Positions 27,062-36,068 of a stretch of 64,000 nt of DNA are shown in pieces (position 1 is the first letter of the stretch; every line of letters starts with the position of its first letter). A model generated the notes under the pieces. The model was not told the origin of the DNA, did no database searches, and saw only the letters and a program-made list of their open reading frames with translations. The stretch is from Limnochorda sp. L945t (GTDB lineage: Bacteria; Bacillota; Limnochordia; Limnochordales; Geochordaceae), in NCBI RefSeq assembly GCF_035593305.1, contig NZ_CP141615.1:186001-250000 (forward strand), read 5' to 3'. The position numbers and the translations under genes are program-made.

Positions 27062-28321
27062 TCACTTGATGCCCATGATCTCCCGGGACTTGGCCTCGGC
27101 CAGCCGGAGCGCCTCGTCCACCGAGATTTCGCCCAGGATGGCCTGGGTGACCCTGTCGCGTACCTCGTTGGCGACCGGGCCGAAGTACATGTTGTAGTTT
27201 TCGTACGAGGTCTCGGGCAAGAGCGGGATGCCCTTCAAGAACGTGTTCATGACGTCGCTGGCGTAGGGATACTCGATCCCCTCCTTGATGAGGTCGTTGC
27301 GGGTCGGCAGGAAGAGGCTCTCCCTGGCGAACTGCCGCATGGCTTCCTTGCTCCCGAGGAACTCGATCAGGCGGACCACCTTGGCCGGCGCCTTCGTCTG
27401 CGCGAAGGCCACGATGAACTTGCCGCCCGGCATCCCTCCGTATTGCTTCTCGCAGCCGTTGAAGACGGCCTTCCACTCGAACTTGTCGCCGATGTTGTCG
27501 TGGAACTGGGCGACCTGCCAGTTGCCCGAGAGGTAAAACGGCAACTGGCCGTTGATGAAATACTGGTTGGCCGCGGCATACCCCTGGCCGCCGCCGGCCC
27601 ACACCTCGAGGGGCATGATCCCCTCCTGGTGCATCCGTACGAAGGCCTCGACGCCTTTGCGGGTCTCCGGGCTGGTGATGCGCAGGCCCTTGCCGTCTGG
27701 CGTGAAGAAGCTGCCGCCGAAAGACTGGATGAACCCGTCCAGCCGGTGGCCGCTCCGGTCGACGGCCATCGCGAACGGCACGCCGGTCGCGTCGCGCACC
27801 TGCGCCGCCAGCTTGCCCCACGTCTCCCAGCTCACGCAGCGGTCCGCCGGCAGGGCGATGCCGGCCTTCTTGAAAAGGGTGACATTGACGAAAGGACCGT
27901 TGAGGGTAAAGTCATGGGGAATGCCGTACAACTCCCCATGATCGCCCTCCACCGCTTTCAACGCCGACGGGATGAACGCCGAGCGGAAGGCCCGGTCCGA
28001 AAGGTAGGGGCGCATGTCGAGCAGGTACTGGAAGAACCGACCCGGCTCCGAAACGCGCGCCAGGTCCGGCGCGTTGCCGGCCGCGGCCTGGGTCAGCAGG
28101 AGCTGGTTGAGCTGGGCGTACGGCAGTACCGACAACTCGACACGCACGTCCGGGTTGGCGGCGTTGAACTGGGCGACGAGCTTCTGGATCGCCGCCAGAT
28201 CCGGACCGTCGGTGAACCAGACGAACCGGAGCGGCGTGGGTGCAGGCGCCGCTGCGGCCGGTACGCCGATCCCGGCGGCCAGGAGTGCCAGTGTCACTGC
28301 CAGCGTCACGACACGCCTCAT
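27062..28321 (-). CDS. Extracellular sugar-binding protein of the ABC importer (SBP family 1)
   Basis: A 419-residue solute-binding protein and first gene of the minus-strand sugar operon. The signal peptide ends in an Ala-rich site near residue 25 and has no lipobox Cys, as with the other binding protein in this window. Family features are LVAQFNAANPDVRVEL near the N-terminus and the C-terminal ILGEISVDEALRLAEAKSREIM. ATG 28321 has GGAGGG 7 bases upstream. Ligand probably an oligosaccharide or glycoside, judged from the family and from the glycosidases beside it. Confidence 0.93.
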   Translation of the reverse strand: MRRVVTLAVTLALLAAGIGVPAAAAPAPTPLRFVWFTDGPDLAAIQKLVAQFNAANPDVRVELSVLPYAQLNQLLLTQAAAGNAPDLARVSEPGRFFQYLLDMRPYLSDRAFRSAFIPSALKAVEGDHGELYGIPHDFTLNGPFVNVTLFKKAGIALPADRCVSWETWGKLAAQVRDATGVPFAMAVDRSGHRLDGFIQSFGGSFFTPDGKGLRITSPETRKGVEAFVRMHQEGIMPLEVWAGGGQGYAAANQYFINGQLPFYLSGNWQVAQFHDNIGDKFEWKAVFNGCEKQYGGMPGGKFIVAFAQTKAPAKVVRLIEFLGSKEAMRQFARESLFLPTRNDLIKEGIEYPYASDVMNTFLKGIPLLPETSYENYNMYFGPVANEVRDRVTQAILGEISVDEALRLAEAKSREIMGIK

Positions 28322-28395
28322 GGTCGGGACCCTCCTTCTTTCCGGCGGAAACCGTGGTCAACCGGTGCATGGAAGGTTTCCTCCTGCCGGGTGGT

Positions 28396-28405
28396 GAAAC
28401 GTTTC
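28396..28405. promoter_or_regulatory. LacI-type operator GAAACGTTTC between divergent sugar genes
   Basis: A perfect 10-base palindrome with the central CG of LacI-family sites lies between the sugar-binding-protein gene (start 28321, minus) and the GH31 gene (start 28457, plus). A single repressor could control both directions, and the LacI gene of the operon is the obvious candidate. Clear -35/-10 pairs were not found. Confidence 0.55.
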
Positions 28406-28456
28406 TGCAACCGGCCGGGAGTTCCTGCTGGCCAGGAAAGGTGGAAGACCGACATC

Positions 28457-30907
28457 GTGGACCTGACGGATCCGGTAGCGGTTGCCGCCGTGGACGCGAG
28501 GGCGCCTTCGCGGGTGACGTTCGTGGGAAGTCACGGGGAGCGCATCGCCATCACCAGCCTCGAGCCGGCCATCGTGCGCGTGCAGGTGCGGCCGGGCGAC
28601 GGTGGCGGGCTTTCGCGCACGTGGGCCATTGCGGATGCCTCGGGCGACGTGCCGTACGAAGGGCGCGACCGGGAGGACCTGGGCCGCTTCTCGTGCCCGC
28701 CCTTCGAGCAGGAGCCCGACATGGCGGGGACCCTCCCGCAGCCGGCGGAGCCGGGCGCCGTGCTGAACCTGAGGGGTAGCGTACTGCACCTCCGAGTACA
28801 GTTGAGCCCGTTCGCCATCACCTGGTACGGCCCTTCCGGCTATCTCGCCGGGGACCATCCGGCCCTGGGGTACCAGTGCCTCCCGGACGGCCGGGTCGCT
28901 CACTACCTGAGCCGGGATACCAGGGAGCGCTACTTCGGGCTCGGGGAGGTGGCGGGGCCCCTCGATCACCACGGGCGGCGATTCCGCCTGGAGCCGAGAG
29001 ACACCCTGGGTTACGACGCCGAGCGCACCGATCCCCTGTACAAGCACTTCCCGTTCGTGATCACGCTGCGGCCGGACGGCACGGCCTACGGTCTCTTGTA
29101 CGACAACCCGTCGGCCGCGGAGTTCGACTTCGGCCAGGAGCTGCACAACTATTACGGGCCCTATCGCTACGCGACGTTCCGGTGGGGCGACGTGGACCTC
29201 TACTTCATCTACGGGCCGTCCATCCGGGAGGTCGTCGAGCGCCTCACCTGGCTCACGGGCCGCATGCCCCTGCCGCCCCGATGGAGCCTCGGATACCTCG
29301 CCTCGAGCATGGAGTACACAGAGGCACCGGATCCGGGGGAGCGCCTGGAGGCTTTCGCCCGCCGCCTGGCAGAAGAGTCGATCCCGTGCGACCTGGTGCA
29401 CCTCTCCTCCGGGTATTGCCGTACCCCGGACGGGCAGCGCCACGTCTTCCAGTGGGACCGGACCCGTATCCCCGATCCGCCGGCCCTGATGCGGCGGCTC
29501 CACGAAGCGGGCCTGCGGGTGGCGGCCAACATCAAGCCGGCCGTCCTCACGACCCACCCGCGCTTCCAGGAGCTGGAGAGCCAGGGTTGCCTCGTCCGGC
29601 AGGCCGGCGGGGGCTCTCGGGTGTACCTGCAGGGGTTCTGGGGAGGCCAGGGGGCGCACCTCGACTTCACCGCCGAGCAGGCCCGGCGGTGGTGGGGAGA
29701 ACAGGTGGAGCGGTGCCTGCTCGACGCGGGCATCGACGCGACCTGGAACGACAACAACGAATACCCGCTCTGGACGGCCGACGCACAGGTCGCTCTAGGC
29801 CATCCGGCCCTCGCGCTCAACCCCGTCCAGACCCTGCTGATGGTCAAGACGTCCCGCGAAGCCCAGCTGCGCCACCGCCCCGGCGTGCGGCCGTACGTGA
29901 TCACGCGCAGCGCGAGCGTCGGGATGCAGCGCTACGCCCAGACCTGGTCGGGAGACAACACGACGTCGTGGCGGACCTTGCGGTACAACGTTCCCATGGG
30001 GCTCAACCTGGCTCTATCCGGGATGGCCAACGCCGGCCACGACGTGGGAGGCTTCTTCGGCGACGAGCCCGATGCGGAACTGCTGGTGCGGTGGGTGCAA
30101 AACGGCATCTTCCACCCGCGGTTTTGCATCCACTCGTGGAATTGGTCCGGCCGCCCCACCGAGCCGTGGACGTACCCCGAGACGACGCCCATCATCCGGG
30201 AGGCCATCGCGCTGCGTTACCGGCTGCTGCCGTACCTGTACTCTCTGTTCTGGGAGGCGGCCACGGAGGGGCATCCCATCCACCGGCCGCTCGTCTACGA
30301 GTTCCAGGAGGACGAGCGGGCCAGGGGCGAATCCTTCGACTTCATGCTGGGGCCGTTCTTGCTGGTGCCGCTGGTGGCCGAGCCGGGAATGAGGGCACGG
30401 CCTGTCTATTTCCCCGGAAATGTCGAATGGTTCGACTTTTTCACGGGAGCGGTCGCAGGGCGCGGAGGGGAGGAGCACGAGATCCCCGTCCCCCTGGAAA
30501 GGCCGGCGGTGCTCGCCAGGGAAGGAGCCCTCGTGCCCGTCGGCAAGGTCGTGCCGCACGTGGGAGCGAGTCCGGATGACTTCCGGGGGGTGCGGGTCTA
30601 CCCGGGGCGCGACGAGGACGGGGAGAACTCGTTCGTCCTGTACGAGGACGACGGGGAGACGCTCGCGTACCAGCAGGGGGCTTTCGCTCTCGTGACCCTT
30701 CGTGCTCGATGGGATCGCCGGGAGGTGCGCGTCTCGGCGAGCGTACGCTCGCCGGGGGGATGGAGGCCCGCCTACGGCAGCGTGCGCTGGCTGTTACCCC
30801 CGCGCGAGGCGCGCCGGCTCGTCGTGCAAGGCGACGAAACGGGCAGGGGCGTGGACCCCGAAAGCGGCTGGCCGTTCGTCGATGTGGCCCTGCAACCGGA
30901 AGGATGA
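28457..30907 (+). CDS. Glycoside hydrolase family 31 (alpha-glucosidase/alpha-xylosidase type)
   Basis: An 816-residue retaining alpha-glycosidase. N-terminal beta domain with YFGLGEVAGPLDHHG and LYKHFPFVI; catalytic TIM barrel with the nucleophile Asp in ATWNDNNEYPLW (about residue 430) and the acid/base Asp in TWSGDNTTSWRTLR (about 499), followed by GMANAGHDVGGFFG; C-terminal beta domains. No signal peptide, so it acts inside the cell on imported sugar. The start is GTG 28457; the ribosome binding site is poorly spaced, so this is uncertain. It is transcribed away from the ABC importer genes across a shared LacI-type operator. Substrate (alpha-glucoside, xyloside or sulfoquinovoside-like) is undecided. 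Confidence 0.92.
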   Translation: MDLTDPVAVAAVDARAPSRVTFVGSHGERIAITSLEPAIVRVQVRPGDGGGLSRTWAIADASGDVPYEGRDREDLGRFSCPPFEQEPDMAGTLPQPAEPGAVLNLRGSVLHLRVQLSPFAITWYGPSGYLAGDHPALGYQCLPDGRVAHYLSRDTRERYFGLGEVAGPLDHHGRRFRLEPRDTLGYDAERTDPLYKHFPFVITLRPDGTAYGLLYDNPSAAEFDFGQELHNYYGPYRYATFRWGDVDLYFIYGPSIREVVERLTWLTGRMPLPPRWSLGYLASSMEYTEAPDPGERLEAFARRLAEESIPCDLVHLSSGYCRTPDGQRHVFQWDRTRIPDPPALMRRLHEAGLRVAANIKPAVLTTHPRFQELESQGCLVRQAGGGSRVYLQGFWGGQGAHLDFTAEQARRWWGEQVERCLLDAGIDATWNDNNEYPLWTADAQVALGHPALALNPVQTLLMVKTSREAQLRHRPGVRPYVITRSASVGMQRYAQTWSGDNTTSWRTLRYNVPMGLNLALSGMANAGHDVGGFFGDEPDAELLVRWVQNGIFHPRFCIHSWNWSGRPTEPWTYPETTPIIREAIALRYRLLPYLYSLFWEAATEGHPIHRPLVYEFQEDERARGESFDFMLGPFLLVPLVAEPGMRARPVYFPGNVEWFDFFTGAVAGRGGEEHEIPVPLERPAVLAREGALVPVGKVVPHVGASPDDFRGVRVYPGRDEDGENSFVLYEDDGETLAYQQGAFALVTLRARWDRREVRVSASVRSPGGWRPAYGSVRWLLPPREARRLVVQGDETGRGVDPESGWPFVDVALQPEG

Positions 30908-30946
30908 GCCGGGGCGCTGCCGATGAAGCAAGGAGCCGCCGGGTCT

Positions 30947-31810
30947 TCAGTCCGGGCGGGCCGTCACCCAGGCGTGGTCGGGATCGTCGTGGACGCTCAG
31001 GTGCCGCTCGGCGCCGGCCAGGGCCCACAGGTAGTAGATGCGATACCCCGGGGCCGCCGCTACCGGGTGGTACCCGAAGGGTAACAGCGTAACGTCGCCG
31101 TCCAGGACGCGGTACGCCTGATCGATTTCCCGGGAAGGGCTATAGATCATCTGGACGCCGAAGCCCTGGGGCGGGTCGACCCGGAAGAAGTACACCTCTT
31201 CCAGGGGAGTCTCCACGCCGGGGATGGCCGTGTCGTGCTTGTGGGGCGGGTAACTGGACCATTCGCCGGGCCGGTTGAAGGTTTCCCCCACCAGCAGGCG
31301 CCGGGCCGGTACCCGCTCGTCCACCAGATCGTGGACTTCTCGCTGGTAGCCCGGCTTCCCCCGCACGGCCACGCGGACCTCCTCCGGGCGGATCCAGACG
31401 GGGCGGGGCGCCCGGCCCGCGGCGGGCGTTGCTGCACCCGGTTGGCCGGCGTGGCCGGTGGGTGACGTGATCCATGCCGCCAGCAGCGGGGCGTGAGCCC
31501 GGATGACCGCCTCGGTACCGGGCGGCAGGTAGACCGCGCTGGCCCGTTGCCGGAAGACCCCCGCTCTCGGGCCCACCGGATCGAAGGCGAAGCCCTCGGG
31601 CGCCCCGGGCACCCGGCCCTGCACGCCCAGACTGCCCTCCACGAGCACGAGCACCGCCTCCTCGCCGGCGAGAGCCACCTCTTGGACCTGGCCCTCCTCC
31701 AGGCGCAGCAAACCGAAGGAGAGATGGCGCAGGTCTGCGCCTGCCCGGGCCACCCACTCCAGCCCCTGCGCTCTCCGGGGCCTGCGGTGAAGACGCACGT
31801 CTGCCGACAA
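30947..31810 (-). CDS. iolB: 5-deoxy-glucuronate isomerase (IolB family)
   Basis: In myo-inositol catabolism IolB converts 5-deoxy-D-glucuronate to 2-deoxy-5-keto-gluconate, the IolC substrate. The family signature GEWSSYPPHKHD, with metal-binding His residues, is intact and followed by LEEVYFFRVDPPQGFGVQM, LLPFGYHPVAAAPGY and a C-terminal HDDPDHAWV. It is a two-cupin protein of 287 residues, a normal length. TTG 31810 is chosen because GGGAG lies 10 bases upstream; GTG 31798 is an alternative. It is downstream of a PIG-L gene (74-base gap) and converges on GH31. No iolG, iolE, iolD, iolC or iolA gene stands beside it, except the fused isomerase-aldolase at 17505. Confidence 0.92.
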   Translation of the reverse strand: MSADVRLHRRPRRAQGLEWVARAGADLRHLSFGLLRLEEGQVQEVALAGEEAVLVLVEGSLGVQGRVPGAPEGFAFDPVGPRAGVFRQRASAVYLPPGTEAVIRAHAPLLAAWITSPTGHAGQPGAATPAAGRAPRPVWIRPEEVRVAVRGKPGYQREVHDLVDERVPARRLLVGETFNRPGEWSSYPPHKHDTAIPGVETPLEEVYFFRVDPPQGFGVQMIYSPSREIDQAYRVLDGDVTLLPFGYHPVAAAPGYRIYYLWALAGAERHLSVHDDPDHAWVTARPD

Positions 31811-31884
31811 CGATCGTCCGCTCCCTTCCTCCGCTCGAGACCTCGCCGCCGTCGCGCGAGCCGTGCCCACCTGCCGGGCCCGGC

Positions 31885-32664
31885 TCAGATCCGCGCTGCG
31901 TCGACGAAGCAGTGCATCATCTGAGGAGTGAGCACCCGGAATGCCTCGGCCCGCTCGCATCCTGCCGTCGCGCCGTACTCCCGCGCCTTCAGGTCGAAGT
32001 AAAACTTGTACAGCTCCAAAGTGGGGCCGTCCACCTGGCTCCGGTGGCAGGCGATGGCCTCGAAGCGCCGCTGCCAGTCCTCCTCGCCGACTTCCACGTA
32101 GGCGTTGGGATGGGCCGTGTGGAAGTACGCGATCCCTTTCATCGCGTACGGTGTGAACGCCTCGTCGACGGCCGGGTCGGTGCGGATGTGGGGGAAGTTG
32201 TAGAGCAAGACCGCTGCCGCGGTCGCCCGCCCGCACCGCAGGTGGTCCGGGTGTGACTCGTAGGGCAGGTTGGGGTCGACGGTCACGACGAGGTCGGGGC
32301 GCAGCTGCCGGATGGCCCGGATCACGTCCTGCCGCACCGCGTGCTCGGAGTAGTCGCCCGCATCCGGGTACCCGAGCCAGCGCACCTCCTTGACGCCGAG
32401 GACCCGTGCCGCCTTCTCCTGCTCCTCCCTGCGCAGGGCTGCCAGGCTGCTCGGAGTCAGACCGCGGTCAAGCGTGCCCACCGAGTCGTCGGTCACGGTG
32501 AGGTAGACGACCTCGACCCCCAACCGGGCCAGCTTCGCGATGGCCGCGCCCACGCCGATATCGACGTCATCGGGGTGCGGCTGCACGCACAGGATCCGCC
32601 GCGCATCCTCGATCCTGGGCAGCGGCAGCGCCGAGCGCAGCACGTCGATGGTCTCAGGAGCCAT
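31885..32664 (-). CDS. PIG-L family deacetylase 2
   Basis: A 259-residue LmbE/PIG-L protein: LCVQPHPDDVDIGVGAAI holds the zinc His and catalytic Asp, and LPYESHPDHLRCGRATAAA the second His pair. It is distinct from deacetylase 1 at 19595. It precedes iolB on the same strand, so its substrate may contain an N-acetylated amino sugar attached to an inositol-like unit; that is inference. ATG 32664 has an AAGGGA upstream. Confidence 0.9.
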   Translation of the reverse strand: MAPETIDVLRSALPLPRIEDARRILCVQPHPDDVDIGVGAAIAKLARLGVEVVYLTVTDDSVGTLDRGLTPSSLAALRREEQEKAARVLGVKEVRWLGYPDAGDYSEHAVRQDVIRAIRQLRPDLVVTVDPNLPYESHPDHLRCGRATAAAVLLYNFPHIRTDPAVDEAFTPYAMKGIAYFHTAHPNAYVEVGEEDWQRRFEAIACHRSQVDGPTLELYKFYFDLKAREYGATAGCERAEAFRVLTPQMMHCFVDAARI

Positions 32665-32709
32665 GAGCCACCATCCCTTCCTCTACGGCCAGCGCTTCGA
32701 GGCGTCGCT

Positions 32710-32737
32710 TTCCCGGCAACAGCATCATACCGGAAAG
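32710..32737 (-). promoter_or_regulatory. Candidate promoter/operator of the PIG-L2-iolB operon
   Basis: A TATGAT -10 on the minus strand (32725-32730) is flanked by inverted arms TTTCCCGG (32710-32717) and CCGGAAA (32731-32737). No convincing -35 was found. The remaining 32738-32850 stretch shows nothing recognisable. Confidence 0.35.
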
Positions 32738-32850
32738 CCCGGCGCCGAGTCCCGCCGCGGAGTGGGTAGCAGGCCCCGGGGAACCCGGGAAAGGCGGGCG
32801 AGGAAATGACGAAAGACGCAAGACGGAGAGGATCGGCCGGCGGCGCGAGG

Positions 32851-32900
32851 GCCGGGCAGCGGCTGCGGCGGGGGCTTCTGCAGCGCTAGCGCTGCCCGGC
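32851..32900. repeat. Inverted repeat with 11-base arms
   Basis: GCCGGGCAGCG (32851-32861) and its exact complement (32890-32900) flank a 28-base loop. The loop side also holds the palindrome CAGCGCTAGCGCTG (32881-32894). No T-run follows, so a terminator is possible but not typical. It lies between a minus-strand SHOCT gene end and the PIG-L2 promoter. Confidence 0.5.
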
Positions 32901-32914
32901 CGGCCGTTCCCCTC

Positions 32915-33190
32915 TCAGACGGAGGAGCGGCGGGACTGGCGGAGTTCGTCGCGCATGTGGCGAAACTCCTCGGCCGTGATTTCCCCCCTCGCGAACCGTT
33001 CTTCCAGGATGGCCATGGCGCGGCTCTCCTCGGCGCGGGCCCACGTCCTGCCGGGCGACGTCAACGCCCTGACGAGCAGCACGATGCCGGCGATGACCAG
33101 CGCCCAGAAGACGATGGTCATGACCCCGCCGATCCACCACGACCCGTACGCCATGACGCCGGGACCGCCACCCCAATGCCACGTCCACAC
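32915..33190 (-). CDS. Small membrane protein with C-terminal SHOCT domain
   Basis: A 91-residue protein: a Trp/Gly-rich N-terminus, one membrane helix (VMTIVFWALVIAGIVLLVRAL, about residues 21-42) and a SHOCT oligomerisation motif (AILEERFARGEITAEEFRHM). GTG 33190 is preferred because GAGGTGA lies 7 bases upstream; the frame extends to 33310 without a usable binding site. Function unknown. Confidence 0.75.
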   Translation of the reverse strand: MWTWHWGGGPGVMAYGSWWIGGVMTIVFWALVIAGIVLLVRALTSPGRTWARAEESRAMAILEERFARGEITAEEFRHMRDELRQSRRSSV

Positions 33191-33336
33191 GATGGCGTCA
33201 CCTCGCAACGGCATTGTCGCGCAAAAAGGGCCGGTTGATGCCGAACGGGTGGTGGGCAGCGCCGAACGGATGATGCAGGGTGTGTGAAGAAACGGTGAGG
33301 CCAGCGGCATAAGCCGAGCGTGGGAGGGAATCGGCC

Positions 33337-34398
33337 ATGTCTACGGGAGATACTGCCCGTGTGGCGCTGGTACTGAGCGGGGGCGGAGCCCGGGGCGCGT
33401 ATCAGGTCGGGGCGCTTCGAGCCGTGGCCGAGCGCTTCGGCCCGCAGGGCATCGGCATCGTCAGCGGGTCGTCCATCGGGGCGGTCAACGGCGCCGTGAT
33501 GGCGGAGGGCATCGAGGCCGGCAACCTCGAGGGGGCGCTGGCGGCGCTCGAGCAGGAGTGGCTTTCCCTGTCGGGCCTCCTGCGCTTCAACTGGCGGGCG
33601 CTCCTGCGGGCCTCGTGGCGGCTCGTGGTACACGGGCCGTCGCCCCTCGTGCTGCAGGCCGTCGATTCCCTGCTCGACGGCGAGGTGGTGGTGCGGCGGC
33701 TGTGTCGCTTCCTGCCGCCCCGGCGGCGCATGGGCGACTTTCGCCGCGTCGATCTGGTGGTGACGGCGACCGACCTCAACGAAGGGGTGACCCACGCGTT
33801 CGACCGTACGCAGCCGGACGTGCGGGTACTGGATGCGGTGCTGGCCTCGTCGGCGTTCCCCGGGGCCTTCGCCTCCCGCCGGATCGGGCTGCGCTGGTAC
33901 GTGGACGGAGGCATCTTCGACAACGCGCCGCTCGACCAGGCGATTCGCCGGGGAGCCACCGACATCGTGCTCGTCGGCACCGCCCCGCGGTGCGGCGAGG
34001 GAGCGCCGGGGTACGAAAGCGGGCCGTTCGCCGACGTCTATGCGGTGATGCGCCGGTTGTGGCCGCTGATGCTCGACCGGCTCCTGTACGGAGACCTGCG
34101 CAAGGCGTTGCTCGTCAGCGAGATCGTCTCGATCATCGAGGAGAGCCCCGACCCCGACAGCCCGGTCATGCGCCGCCTGAAGCGGGCCATCGGGTACGAG
34201 AGCGCAGGGCGCCGCAAGCGGGCGCTCAGCATCGTACCGATCTGCCCCCCGGAAGGTGTGGACGCGCCGGGCACGTTCGGCTTTGGCGAGAGCCGGGCGA
34301 TTGCGTCCTTGATGCGCCAGGGCTACGACGACGCGCACCGGATCCTGGCGCAGCAACGGCCCGCCGGCCCGGCAGGGACTGCGGTGCGAGCGACGTAA
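33337..34398 (+). CDS. Patatin-like phospholipase family protein
   Basis: A 353-residue lipid acyl hydrolase-like protein. The oxyanion loop [13 protein letters not shown], the nucleophile motif GSSIG (Ser near residue 45) and the dyad Asp in [12 protein letters not shown] are all present, so it should be active. No signal peptide is visible. ATG 33337 has GGGAGGGAA upstream. Similar to bacterial RssA/YchK-type patatins; substrate unknown. Confidence 0.9.
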   Translation: MSTGDTARVALVLSGGGARGAYQVGALRAVAERFGPQGIGIVSGSSIGAVNGAVMAEGIEAGNLEGALAALEQEWLSLSGLLRFNWRALLRASWRLVVHGPSPLVLQAVDSLLDGEVVVRRLCRFLPPRRRMGDFRRVDLVVTATDLNEGVTHAFDRTQPDVRVLDAVLASSAFPGAFASRRIGLRWYVDGGIFDNAPLDQAIRRGATDIVLVGTAPRCGEGAPGYESGPFADVYAVMRRLWPLMLDRLLYGDLRKALLVSEIVSIIEESPDPDSPVMRRLKRAIGYESAGRRKRALSIVPICPPEGVDAPGTFGFGESRAIASLMRQGYDDAHRILAQQRPAGPAGTAVRAT

Positions 34399-34428
34399 GC
34401 AAGGGCTCACCGGGCGGGTGCCGGGCGT

Positions 34429-34438
34429 GGGGGGGGGG
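34429..34438 (+). repeat. Run of ten G in the leader of pckA
   Basis: Ten consecutive G residues lie 37 bases upstream of the pckA start, in the 77-base gap after the patatin gene. Such runs can change length by slippage, or may be a sequencing artefact. Confidence 0.6.
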
Positions 34439-34475
34439 CGGGCGAGGCATCCGTGAGAAGGGCGGTCGATCGGGC

Positions 34476-36064
<1,589 letters not shown>

Positions 36065-36068
<4 letters not shown>

